Shown in pieces: positions 25,509 to 33,425 of a stretch of 64,000 nt of DNA. This DNA is from Mycolicibacter heraklionensis (GTDB lineage: Bacteria; Actinomycetota; Actinomycetes; Mycobacteriales; Mycobacteriaceae), in contig LZME01000135.1 of assembly GCA_001673575.1 (NCBI GenBank), positions 24,087-88,086 of the forward strand, in the 5' to 3' direction. Each line of letters starts with the position of its first letter. The first letter of the stretch is position 1. Position numbers and translations under genes: made by a program. The notes beneath the pieces were generated by a model. That model saw only the letters and a list, made by a program, of their open reading frames with translations. It did not search any database and had not been told where the DNA came from.

Positions 25509-26440
25509 ACCGCCGCCTTCCAGGTCAGCTCGTCCGACCAGCTCGGGGGCGACGGCCGCCGCTCGGGCGGAATCCGATCGCCCATCCTGATCAAGGCGCG
25601 CTCGACGCTCGCCAGGACGGGGTTGCGCTCCATGGTGAGAAACGACGCGGCGCGGACAGCCTTGTACATCATGTTGTTGTTCAGACGCGGGTCCCGAACG
25701 CTCGCTTTGCGATAGCGCTCCATGGACGCCGACAACCGGGACCCATCCATGCCGAGGTCGAAGAGCTCCTCGCGCATCGACGCCAGCAGTGGCAGCACAC
25801 CGAGCAGGTGTTGCAGGCGCACCACGCCCAAGGCGCTCAGTCCCTTGAACAGCACGTACAGCATTCGGCGGGCGGGCGCTGCCGACAGCATCCCCATCAC
25901 GTGGAAGCCCACGGCCAAGTGCCGCGATTCGTCGGCGTTGACCTTGTTGAGCACCACGTGCAGGAGCGGATCTTTGATCTCGTCGGTCAGAAACTTCAGC
26001 AACGCTCCATCGAGGGCCACCTCGAGCATCGGAATGGACGTCGCGTGGTACTCGAAGGGCATGCGGTCAGCGGTCTTGTCCACCATGTCCAGCGCGTAGG
26101 CGATCTGGGCTTTCGGCAGCGGAACTTCGTCGCCGTCCAACAGGCCCCACCGTCGCATCAGGGCCAGTTCGGCGTTGGCGTGCTTCTGCTCCTCGGCGTG
26201 GAAGTACTTGTAGATCTCTCGCAAGGTGTCATTGGGTGCGTTCTCGGCCATACCGGCGAAGGCGCGGGCGCCCAGGTGCTCGATCCACATCAAGTCGGCC
26301 ATGAAGACCTTCAGCTTCGGCTTCTGGTCCTCGGTGACCAACTCCGCGCCGGGGGCGTCCCAGTCGATGTCCTGCAGCATCCACTGCCGGCTCTTGATCT
26401 TTTCCAGGGTCTTTTCCAGATCCAGCGTCGTCATCGCCAT
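25505..26440 (-). CDS. Ferritin-like diiron protein
   Basis: A 311-residue, mostly helical protein. Likely iron ligands are spaced as in ferritin-like diiron oxygenases: Glu-His in MWIEHLG near 53, ExxH in AEEQKH near 84, a Glu in MLEVALDG near 137, and DESRH near 170. That suggests a desaturase- or N-oxygenase-type site, but I cannot name a family of known function. First gene of the operon that continues through the monooxygenase and SDR, with ATGA-type coupling. AGGACG precedes the ATG; a second in-frame ATG is two codons later. It may feed an oxidised substrate to the monooxygenase. Confidence 0.65.
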   Translation of the reverse strand: MAMTTLDLEKTLEKIKSRQWMLQDIDWDAPGAELVTEDQKPKLKVFMADLMWIEHLGARAFAGMAENAPNDTLREIYKYFHAEEQKHANAELALMRRWGLLDGDEVPLPKAQIAYALDMVDKTADRMPFEYHATSIPMLEVALDGALLKFLTDEIKDPLLHVVLNKVNADESRHLAVGFHVMGMLSAAPARRMLYVLFKGLSALGVVRLQHLLGVLPLLASMREELFDLGMDGSRLSASMERYRKASVRDPRLNNNMMYKAVRAASFLTMERNPVLASVERALIRMGDRIPPERRPSPPSWSDELTWKAAV

Positions 26441-26551
26441 CGTCCTGTCTTTTTGTTGAAAGAAGTTCGCTGCTTACGGCGTGCGTCCAGGGCAGCCGGC
26501 GCGGCATCGCCGTAAGTGTCTGTGTCGAATGGACCATTTGTCAATGGGACC

Positions 26552-26571
26552 ATGACAGTAGCAACTGTCAT
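26552..26571. promoter_or_regulatory. 20-bp operator-like palindrome upstream of the diiron operon
   Basis: ATGACAGT-AGCA-ACTGTCAT is a perfect 8-4-8 inverted repeat, 112 bp upstream of the diiron gene and 125 bp upstream of the rightward PE-PPE gene. The rest of the 256-bp region holds no gene. It could control either or both directions. Confidence 0.55.
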
Positions 26572-26696
26572 TGACTGCGGAGCGGCTGGCATCCATTGAC
26601 TAGGGCCGGACGCTCCTGCCATGATCCCCCTCAGGTCCAACTTTGGATTTCCTCGCGCGATTCTTAGTTCTCCGCATCGAACTTCGTTTCGCGCGA

Positions 26697-27722
26697 ATGA
26701 TTCGGAAGGCGGCAATCCCAGTGACGTCGTCCAAGCTCTGCGCACCGATCGTGGTCGCCGGCCTCGTGGCAGGCGGTGTAGTCGCCGCCCCGGTGGTGCA
26801 CGCCGCGCATGCCAACGTCGACTTGCACGTTGACGTCGACCTGCTGGCCGACACCGCGATCTTCGTCGGTCCGACGATCTTGTCGACGCCGTCTGCGACA
26901 TTCGCCCGGACCGCGGCCGATCTGTTCCTGCGGCCGCTGGGCTTCGACGGTGGCGACGACCCCGCGTCGTGTCTCATCGGGTCTGCCGCTTGTGACGCGC
27001 CGCTGCAGCTGCTGTCCACCCCGGGCCTTATCCAGGTCGGACACAGCAGTTTTGCCGGTGCGGCCGAGATCGTGCGGACGGTACAGGCCGAACTCGCCGC
27101 CAATCCGGGCGCCTACGACGGCGAGCATCCGTTGTGGATTTTCGGCTACTCCCAGGGCGCCACCGCCGGCTCGATCGCGATGGCCCAACTGGCCCACGAC
27201 GGCGTCGACCCGCAGGTACTGCACTTCGTGTTCATCGGCGACCCGACCGCTCCCGACGGCAAGTATCCGAATGCGATCGACGACGGGTCGCCGCACACCA
27301 ACTTCTCCGACACCTGGATGCTGTACGGCAAAGAGACCCCGAACGACGCCTTCCCGACCACGATCTACACCATCCCCGGTGACCCCAACGCCGACCACAC
27401 CTCCACTTCGCCGTACGGCGATTTCTACGAGCACATGATGTATCTGGGGCTCACCCCCGATCAGGTGGCCAACCACACCGCCACCACCGACGACCTGCTC
27501 ACCACCATCAGCATCTCTACTGACTTCGACCAGTTCGGCGCATGGCTCAACGCGTGGGGCCACGGACTGGCCGACAGCAGCTGGTGGGATGGCCTGTTCT
27601 ACTCCGCCGTGGCGTTCGTCTATAGCGCCTTCGGCAAGCTCGAGGACTTCTTCGGCGATTGGATGGGCCTGGACTGGGGCGGGGTCGAAGAAACCCTGGA
27701 CTACTGGTTCCCGACGGCCTAG
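26697..27722 (+). CDS. Secreted PE-PPE-domain serine hydrolase, paralogue 2
   Basis: About 341 residues from the ATG at 26697; GTG 26721 is an alternative start. The signal peptide ends near VVAAPVVHAAHA. Family blocks: LLADTAIFVGPTILSTPSA, RTAADLFLRPLGF, GHSSFAGAAEI, the nucleophile GYSQGATAGS and the GDWMGLDWGG ending. Close paralogue of 21059-22042 and of the next gene. The start regions of the tandem pair are themselves homologous (GCGAATGATTCGGAA occurs at both), so the duplication included the initiation site. A conserved Cys pair (ASCLIGSAACD-like) is present. Exported; probably an esterase or acyltransferase on envelope lipids. Confidence 0.75.
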   Translation: MIRKAAIPVTSSKLCAPIVVAGLVAGGVVAAPVVHAAHANVDLHVDVDLLADTAIFVGPTILSTPSATFARTAADLFLRPLGFDGGDDPASCLIGSAACDAPLQLLSTPGLIQVGHSSFAGAAEIVRTVQAELAANPGAYDGEHPLWIFGYSQGATAGSIAMAQLAHDGVDPQVLHFVFIGDPTAPDGKYPNAIDDGSPHTNFSDTWMLYGKETPNDAFPTTIYTIPGDPNADHTSTSPYGDFYEHMMYLGLTPDQVANHTATTDDLLTTISISTDFDQFGAWLNAWGHGLADSSWWDGLFYSAVAFVYSAFGKLEDFFGDWMGLDWGGVEETLDYWFPTA

Positions 27723-27759
27723 CGCCACTCGTCACCGATTTTGAGGTTGTGATTCGCGA

Positions 27760-28788
27760 ATGATTCGGAAAGGCGGCAAGCCAGTGGTGAACGGACGTCC
27801 CACGATGCTGACCAAGACCTTGGCGCCGATCGCGGTGGCCAGCACGGTGGCGGGCGGTGTGCTGTCCGCTCCGGTAGTGCACGCCACGCATGTCGACGTG
27901 AACCTGCTGGCCGACACCGCGATCTTCGTCGGCCCGACGATCCTGTCGACACCGTCTGCGACATTCGCCCAGACCGCGGCCGATCTCTTCCTGCGGCCGT
28001 TGGGGTTCGACCTCGACGACGACGCGAGTGCATGCGTGGTCGGCTCCGCGGGATGCGACGCGCCGCTGCTGCTGCTGTCCACCCCCGCACTGGTTCAGCA
28101 GGGCCACAGCAGCTTTGTCGGAGCGGCCGAGATCGTGCGGGAGGTGCACGCCCAACTCGCCGCCAACCCGGACGCCTACGACGCCGACCACCCGCTGTGG
28201 GTGTTCGGCTGGTCGCAGGGCGCAACGGCCGGTTCGATCGCGATGGCCCAGCTGGCTCACGAGGGCATCGACCCGTCGCTGCTGCACTTCGTGTTCATCG
28301 GCAACCCGCTGGATGCCGGTGATGACTTGCAGCCAATAGGAAGCGGCGGGTCTTCACCCGGCGACTTCTTCGACATCGGCCTGTTGTCCGGTCTGCAGAC
28401 CCCGACCAACGCGTTCACCACAACCGTGTACACGATCCCCGGCGACCCGGTCGCCGACCACACGTCCACCTCCGCGTTGGGGATCCTCTACGAGCACATG
28501 ATGTATCTGGGGCTCACACCCGATCAGGTGGCCAACCACACGGCGACCATCGACGGCCTGCTCACCGACATCAACATCTCCGGCGACTTCGACCAGTTCG
28601 GCGCCTGGCTCAACGCGTGGCCCCACGGCCTGATCGACAGCGGCTGGTGGGAGGGCCTGTTCTACTCGCTGGTGGCGTCCTTCTACAGCGTCTTCGGCAA
28701 CATCGAGGACTTCTTCGGTGACTGGCTGGGCATCGACTGGGGCGGGGTGGAAGACACTCTCGACTTCTGGTTCCCGGCGGAGGTTTAA
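27760..28788 (+). CDS. Secreted PE-PPE-domain serine hydrolase, paralogue 3
   Basis: A 342-residue protein and tandem copy of the preceding gene, 37 bp downstream. The signal peptide ends near LSAPVVHATHV. Nucleophile block is GWSQGATAGS (Ser), where the other two copies have GYSQG. It keeps VNLLADTAIFVGPTILSTP, the Cys-containing ACVVGSAGCD, LYEHMMYLGLTPDQVANHTA and GDWLGIDWGG. ATG 27760 or GTG 27784/27787 are possible starts. Probably co-transcribed with paralogue 2. Same functional limits as the other copies. Confidence 0.75.
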   Translation: MIRKGGKPVVNGRPTMLTKTLAPIAVASTVAGGVLSAPVVHATHVDVNLLADTAIFVGPTILSTPSATFAQTAADLFLRPLGFDLDDDASACVVGSAGCDAPLLLLSTPALVQQGHSSFVGAAEIVREVHAQLAANPDAYDADHPLWVFGWSQGATAGSIAMAQLAHEGIDPSLLHFVFIGNPLDAGDDLQPIGSGGSSPGDFFDIGLLSGLQTPTNAFTTTVYTIPGDPVADHTSTSALGILYEHMMYLGLTPDQVANHTATIDGLLTDINISGDFDQFGAWLNAWPHGLIDSGWWEGLFYSLVASFYSVFGNIEDFFGDWLGIDWGGVEDTLDFWFPAEV

Positions 28789-28819
28789 CGCGGCCGTCGC
28801 GACGCTCCTCCCAGCTGGC

Positions 28820-28825
28820 TACCGT
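28820..28825 (+). promoter_or_regulatory. Leaderless-type -10 (TACCGT) for the lipoprotein hydrolase
   Basis: TACCGT fits TANNNT and ends 7 nt before the GTG at 28833. Confidence 0.4.
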
Positions 28826-28832
28826 CGATGCT

Positions 28833-30350
28833 GTGACGGTGTCGAGATCGCGCATCACCCACACCTGCGCAGTGGGAAGCGTCGCGCTCGTACTTGGGGC
28901 GGTCCCGTCGTGCAGCCAGCCGGGGCATCCGCCGCCGCCGGCCAGCACCCCGTCCGCCACGGTGCCCGTCATACCTCGCGCGGATGCGCCCTACCTACCT
29001 CGTGAGGAGCTGGTCGCGCCGATCTCTGCGCTGATCAACGACGCGATCGCGGTTCCCCGGCTGCCGGGGGCGGTAGTCCGGGTCGGGCACGCCGGCACGA
29101 TCGCCTTCAGCCAGGCTTTCGGCGCGCGCAGGCTCGCAGACGAGCCCGCTGTTGACGGCTCGCCCTCACCGGCCGAGCCGATGACCGAGGACACGATCTT
29201 CGACATCGCGTCGTTGACGAAATGCCTCGCGACGACCGTCGCGGTCCTACAGCTGTATGAACAGGGGCGGGTGGCAATCGACGAACCCGTCCAGACCTAC
29301 CTCCCGGAGTTCAACGAGACCAACGACCCCCGACGCGCCCAGGTGACCTTACGCATGCTGCTCACCCACACCTCTGGCATCGGGGGCGATCTGAGCCACC
29401 AGGGCCCATGGGGCTTGACCGAGGCCGACAAGGCCAGTGGCATTCATCGGGCACTGACCGCACCGCTGGAGTTCGGTCCCGGCGAGATCTTTCACTACTC
29501 GGACATCGGCTTCATCATCCTGGGCGTGCTGGTCGAGACGATCACTGGCCAACCGTTGGACACCTACGTGCAGGACAACGTCTTCACGCCGTTGGGCATG
29601 ACCGATACCCGCTACCTGCCCGCCACCAAAGCCTGTGGACCACACCAGATCCGCGGTGCCGCCATTGCATTGGACGCGAGGGCATCCCAGCACGACGAGT
29701 GCCCGGTAGGTAGCTGGAGCACCGCCCTGTTGGCCCGCATCGCGCCGACGGCGCATGACGAGGACACCCCCGAGAACAACCCCGACTTCGATCAGCTGCT
29801 GCGCGGCACGGTGAACGACCCGACGGCACGCCGCATGGGCGGGGTGGCCGGCAGCGCAGGAGTGTTCTCGACCGCCGCCGACATCGGCAGGTACGCCCAG
29901 GCCCTTCTCGATCGGCTCGCCGGGCGCCCGAGCCCCTTTCCGCTGCGGCAATCGACCCTGGAATTGATGACGACACCCCAGCAACCCGGGCACCACCCAG
30001 CCCAGCTCGTGGCCGCGAACGCCGCTGCGCAACAGGCGAATGCAACGTCGCCCAATACGACTGACCCCCTGCTCGCCGCGCACTATCCGGCGATCAGCGG
30101 ACAGGATCTCCGTGGTTTCGGCTGGGACATCGATACGCCGCACTCCCGGCCGCGCGGGATGATCTTTCCGATCGGCAGCTTCGGGCACACCGGATTCACC
30201 GGAGTGACGCTGTGGATCGACCCCGGGTCGGACACCTACGTGATCGTGCTCGCCAACGTGATCCATCAGCGCGGCGGACCGCCCATCGCAGGGCTCAGCG
30301 GCGACGTGGCCACCGTGACCGGCCGGGCGCTGCACCTGTACGGCAGCTGA
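28833..30350 (+). CDS. Lipoprotein serine hydrolase (beta-lactamase/PBP fold)
   Basis: A 505-residue member of the class C beta-lactamase-like serine hydrolases (PF00144 type). The signal sequence ends in a lipobox-like VPSC (Cys about 27), so it is probably lipid-anchored. Active-site motifs: SLTK (SxxK, Ser about 125), YSD near 228 in the YxN position, and HTG (HTGFTG) near 448 in the KTG position. The Pro-rich stretch after the Cys is a typical spacer. Such proteins are esterases, peptidases or, less often, beta-lactamases. GTG at 28833 agrees with the -10 seven bases upstream. Confidence 0.8.
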   Translation: MTVSRSRITHTCAVGSVALVLGAVPSCSQPGHPPPPASTPSATVPVIPRADAPYLPREELVAPISALINDAIAVPRLPGAVVRVGHAGTIAFSQAFGARRLADEPAVDGSPSPAEPMTEDTIFDIASLTKCLATTVAVLQLYEQGRVAIDEPVQTYLPEFNETNDPRRAQVTLRMLLTHTSGIGGDLSHQGPWGLTEADKASGIHRALTAPLEFGPGEIFHYSDIGFIILGVLVETITGQPLDTYVQDNVFTPLGMTDTRYLPATKACGPHQIRGAAIALDARASQHDECPVGSWSTALLARIAPTAHDEDTPENNPDFDQLLRGTVNDPTARRMGGVAGSAGVFSTAADIGRYAQALLDRLAGRPSPFPLRQSTLELMTTPQQPGHHPAQLVAANAAAQQANATSPNTTDPLLAAHYPAISGQDLRGFGWDIDTPHSRPRGMIFPIGSFGHTGFTGVTLWIDPGSDTYVIVLANVIHQRGGPPIAGLSGDVATVTGRALHLYGS

Positions 30351-30408
30351 CGGGTCAACTTCTACCCGTGGTCACAGCCGGCCGCGCGCACCTGGCGATA
30401 ATGGCCGG

Positions 30409-31425
30409 GTGGCCGATCGCAACGCTCCCGCTATCCCCGTCATCGCGCTGACGGGTTACCTCGGGGCGGGCAAGACCTCGCTGCTCAACCATGTGCTGCG
30501 CGCCCCCGGGGCGCGAATCGGGGTCATTATCAATGACTTCGGCGAACTCAACGTCGACGCCGGCCTGGTCACCGGCCAGGTCGACGAGCCGGTGTCCATC
30601 GCCGGTGGGTGCATCTGCCACCTGCCGGATGAGGGCGGACTGGACGAGGCGCTGGAGAAGCTGGCCGACCCGAAGCTGGCGCTCGACGCGATCATCATCG
30701 AGGCCAGCGGGGTGGCCGAACCCGCGGACGTCTCACGGGTGATTCGGTTCAGCGGGGTGGAGCGAATACGCCACGGCGGTGTCGTCGACGTCATCGACGT
30801 AGCGGAACACTTCGACACGGTCGATACCGAGTCGGCCCCGCCGCAGCGCTACGGCGTGGCCTCCCTGGTCGTGGTCAACAAGCTGGATCGGATCGCCGAA
30901 GACGCCCGCGAACAGGCTCTTGCTCGGGTGGAAGCCCGGGTGCGCGAACTCAATCCCCACGCTCACGTGGTGGGTGCGATGGCCGGGCGCGTGGATCCCC
31001 GGCTGCTGTACGACATCAGCGACGGCGGGGAGTCCGGACAGATGTCGTTTCGGGAGCTGCTCCTCGACGACGCCGGCGAGCACCACGATCACGTTCATGC
31101 AGACTCGGTAACCGTCGTCGGCGACGGCGCCGTTGACCCGGGACCGCTCATCGACCTACTCGAACAGCCGCCGCATGGCGTCTACCGGATGAAGGGCACC
31201 GTCGCGATCGGCAAGCGTCACTACCTGGTCAACGTCGTCGGCACGTCGGTGCACGTGGTGACCGCGCCTGCGAGCGTGAGCGCCAGCCACCTCGTCGCGA
31301 TCGGCACACACCTCGAGACCGCGGACGTTCGCGCCCGGATCGAAGAGGCACTGCGGCCCGCCGGGGAGAAGGTGTCCGCCGCGGGCATGCGGCGGTTGCA
31401 GCGATTGCGGCAATACAGCATCTAG
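30409..31425 (+). CDS. CobW/G3E-family GTPase (metal chaperone type)
   Basis: A 338-residue P-loop GTPase of the CobW/COG0523 group. Walker A GYLGAGKT near 15-22, FGELNVDAG, NKLD (guanine specificity) near 163, and the C-terminal CobW domain (MKGTVAIGKRHYLVNVVG). The metal motif usually written GCICC is GGCICH here, near 67, so the second of the paired cysteines is His. A His-rich stretch EHHDHVH lies near 225. Family members deliver Zn, Co or Fe to client proteins. No client is adjacent. GTG 30409 is preceded by GATAAT and 6 nt, compatible with leaderless expression. Confidence 0.82.
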   Translation: MADRNAPAIPVIALTGYLGAGKTSLLNHVLRAPGARIGVIINDFGELNVDAGLVTGQVDEPVSIAGGCICHLPDEGGLDEALEKLADPKLALDAIIIEASGVAEPADVSRVIRFSGVERIRHGGVVDVIDVAEHFDTVDTESAPPQRYGVASLVVVNKLDRIAEDAREQALARVEARVRELNPHAHVVGAMAGRVDPRLLYDISDGGESGQMSFRELLLDDAGEHHDHVHADSVTVVGDGAVDPGPLIDLLEQPPHGVYRMKGTVAIGKRHYLVNVVGTSVHVVTAPASVSASHLVAIGTHLETADVRARIEEALRPAGEKVSAAGMRRLQRLRQYSI

Positions 31426-31450
31426 GCCGCGCCCGTACAACCAAGGTTCT

Positions 31451-32428
31451 TCACTCCGTTGCGGGTCCGATGAAATCGATGCCCGCGCGAATCGCGGGGC
31501 GATGCCGCAAGATTCGGAAATGCGCCAACCGGCCCAGGCCCGCCGTCGTCATCAAGCGTGCGCCCGGCCAGGACGCGACGACCTTCTCGCTCGTCACGTA
31601 GGGAGTGTCGGGGTCATCGGGGTCGTGGATGAGCAGCAGCGGCGGGTAGTCGGTTTTCTCGGCGATCCGGACCATATTGGTGTCCTCGAGCGGCATGCCG
31701 ATACGGCGTTCCAGGCGTCGATGCAGGCCGGCGCGTATCCGCCGGCCGAAGTTGTGGCGGGCGGCAAACAGATCCAAGTAGATCGGGAACTCGCCCATCG
31801 GTGCGAGGAACACCAACCGTCCGACCGTCGTGCCCCACGACGCCGCGAATGCGGTCGCGTTGGCCCCGAGGGAGTGGGCGACCACCGCGCGGGCCGGCCC
31901 GTGTGTCCGGATCATGGCTGCCACCGCTTCGGCGCATTCGATGGCGGTGGTGCGACCGGGTGCCAGTACGCCCGGCTCGGACTCGTTGTGGCTGGGCAGG
32001 TCGAACGCGATGACGCGGTGCCCGGATTCGACCAGGGGTTTGATGAACATGCCCAGGTGTGGCCGGCGCCCGCCCCAGCCGTGCACGAGGTAGACCGGCG
32101 GCCCCTCGCCCCAGGACTCGCCCACGATCCGGTGCCCGTCCCAGTGCGCCTCTAGGGGCTGGCCGGGTGGGACGCCGGGCGGCATGCGCAGGCTGGACTC
32201 GAGGACCGGCGGGGTGCACCACAGTTCCAGAGCCCAGCGCGACCCGATGGCGGGCGCGACTCGCTCCAGTAGCCAGAACAGCCGACGCACCCGCGGGCTG
32301 ACCGGCGGTTGGACACCGGAGCCCTCCACGTCGAGAACGATCGGACTGGGAGAATCGCCGTCCTCGGCACAGGCTTGATCTCGGCGATGGCCCTGTCGAG
32401 CGGCCGAGGGGTTCGTTGACTCCGGCAC
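31451..32428 (-). CDS. Alpha/beta hydrolase
   Basis: A 325-residue alpha/beta-hydrolase-fold protein. VYLVHGWGG near 110 forms the oxyanion region, AHSLGA near 196 carries the nucleophilic Ser, DPDDPDTPY near 270 supplies an acid, and His in GLGRLAHFRIL near 300 completes the triad. There is no signal peptide; the first 60 residues are low-complexity. The GTG start at 32428 is supported by TAACCT 6 nt upstream. Substrate unknown. Confidence 0.75.
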   Translation of the reverse strand: MPESTNPSAARQGHRRDQACAEDGDSPSPIVLDVEGSGVQPPVSPRVRRLFWLLERVAPAIGSRWALELWCTPPVLESSLRMPPGVPPGQPLEAHWDGHRIVGESWGEGPPVYLVHGWGGRRPHLGMFIKPLVESGHRVIAFDLPSHNESEPGVLAPGRTTAIECAEAVAAMIRTHGPARAVVAHSLGANATAFAASWGTTVGRLVFLAPMGEFPIYLDLFAARHNFGRRIRAGLHRRLERRIGMPLEDTNMVRIAEKTDYPPLLLIHDPDDPDTPYVTSEKVVASWPGARLMTTAGLGRLAHFRILRHRPAIRAGIDFIGPATE

Positions 32429-32434
32429 ATGTCG

Positions 32435-32440
32435 AGGTTA
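32435..32440 (-). promoter_or_regulatory. Leaderless-type -10 (TAACCT) for the alpha/beta hydrolase
   Basis: TAACCT on the minus strand lies 6 nt before the GTG at 32428 and supports that start. Confidence 0.4.
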
Positions 32441-32483
32441 GCGAGGTGATGCGGTCGGTAGCCAACATCGCGCTGGTACGGGT

Positions 32484-32873
32484 TCAGGCCTTGAGGGTTG
32501 GTGTGATTGCCGCATCGATGATCTTGGTATCGCGCGTGGCGATGGTCAGATTGCGGCGCAACGCCTGGGCGACGATGACGCGGTCGAACGGGTCGCAGTG
32601 TTCCCACGGAAGTCGCTCGGCGAGGATCGCGTCAGCGGAGTCAATCGCCAGTTCCGTGCTGCTCATGTCGGCGATGACGTCGGTCCAGGTCGACAGCAGC
32701 GCTCCCCCGTCGAGGCGGCCCAGCCTGGTCTTGGTCGCGATCTCCCACGCCGAGGCAGCGGTGACCCACACCGAGGTTCCGGGATCGCTCAAGATCGCGA
32801 GCGTGTCGGCGTCGACGTTGGAGGGCTTACTGACCAGCCAAAGCAGGGTGTGGGTATCGAGCAGGACGTTCAC
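32484..32873 (-). CDS. PIN-domain toxin, VapC type
   Basis: A 129-residue PIN-domain ribonuclease. Acidic active-site residues lie in LLDTHTLLW (Asp 6), SAWEIATK (Glu about 43), DPFDRVIVAQA (Asp about 94) and TRDTKI (Asp about 113). VapC toxins cleave tRNA or rRNA when free of antitoxin. The GTG overlaps the antitoxin stop by 4 bp, so the pair is coupled. The HTLLWLV start is typical of the subgroup paired with Phd/YefM-type antitoxins. Confidence 0.88.
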   Translation of the reverse strand: MNVLLDTHTLLWLVSKPSNVDADTLAILSDPGTSVWVTAASAWEIATKTRLGRLDGGALLSTWTDVIADMSSTELAIDSADAILAERLPWEHCDPFDRVIVAQALRRNLTIATRDTKIIDAAITPTLKA

Positions 32874-33103
32874 GCCTCGGCGTCTTCCCAGGCCGCGAGT
32901 TCTGCTGCCGGTAGTGCGTCATCGAAGTCGCTCGGTACGACGAGGCTCGGCAACTGGCCAAACCTGCGCGGTACAGCGCTGATCGGCACGAGCTGCGCGA
33001 CGGGCTGACCGTGGCTGGTGATGGTGAATGACGCGCCGGCCTTGACATCATTCAAAAGCCGGTTGAGCTGGTTTTTAGCGTCCGTGCTGCTGATCGTCTC
33101 CAT
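32870..33103 (-). CDS. Antitoxin of the Phd/YefM type paired with the VapC toxin
   Basis: A 77-residue antitoxin. The N-terminal DNA-binding/dimerisation part METISSTDAKNQLNRLL is followed by FTITSHGQPVAQLVPIS, the Phd/YefM fold, and then an acidic tail that should wrap the toxin. The ATG at 33103 is preferred over 33112 because TACGAT (33116-33111) lies 7 nt upstream. Probably autoregulates the pair. Confidence 0.85.
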   Translation of the reverse strand: METISSTDAKNQLNRLLNDVKAGASFTITSHGQPVAQLVPISAVPRRFGQLPSLVVPSDFDDALPAAELAAWEDAEA

Positions 33104-33110
33104 CGGTTGC

Positions 33111-33116
33111 ATCGTA
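33111..33116 (-). promoter_or_regulatory. Leaderless-type -10 (TACGAT) for the toxin-antitoxin pair
   Basis: TACGAT on the minus strand lies 7 nt before the antitoxin ATG at 33103. It decides the start and marks the promoter. Confidence 0.4.
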
Positions 33117-33425
33117 TCGAGATTAGGCCGATCGCGCTAGCGTTACTAGCTCTATTGGGGGCGCTGGCTGGATCAGCCGCAATCGCCGCCTCCCTCACCG
33201 AGCCCAGCAAGACCTTCCCGGAATTACCAGTACAGAACGTCCCGCGGCCGCCGTCATGCGTGTCGGCCGTCATTCTGCTAAATCGAGAATCGGCAAACAC
33301 CCTGGTCGCCAACGTCTTGGCAGAACACCACGGGCAGTACCAATACTGCAAACCATCTCTTACCCTGCCGAGCGCGGGCAGCGTTCGCCACGGCAACGCC
33401 ACGCATAGCTGGTTAGGCTCAATCG
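33117..33425. other. Gap of about 310 bp without a confident gene
   Basis: The stretch lies between the divergent antitoxin and TNT-like genes. A rightward frame from TTG 33107 gives a signal-like start (RPIALALLALLGALAGSAAI) and runs in another frame into the TNT-like gene, ending at 33523. A leftward frame (33402-33052) contains YWYCPWCSAKT. Neither has a ribosome site or recognisable domain, so neither is called. It may be remnant DNA. Confidence 0.5.
33414..33419 (+). promoter_or_regulatory. Leaderless-type -10 (TAGGCT) for the TNT-like gene
   Basis: TAGGCT ends 6 nt before the GTG at 33426 and supports that start over any upstream reading. Confidence 0.4.
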
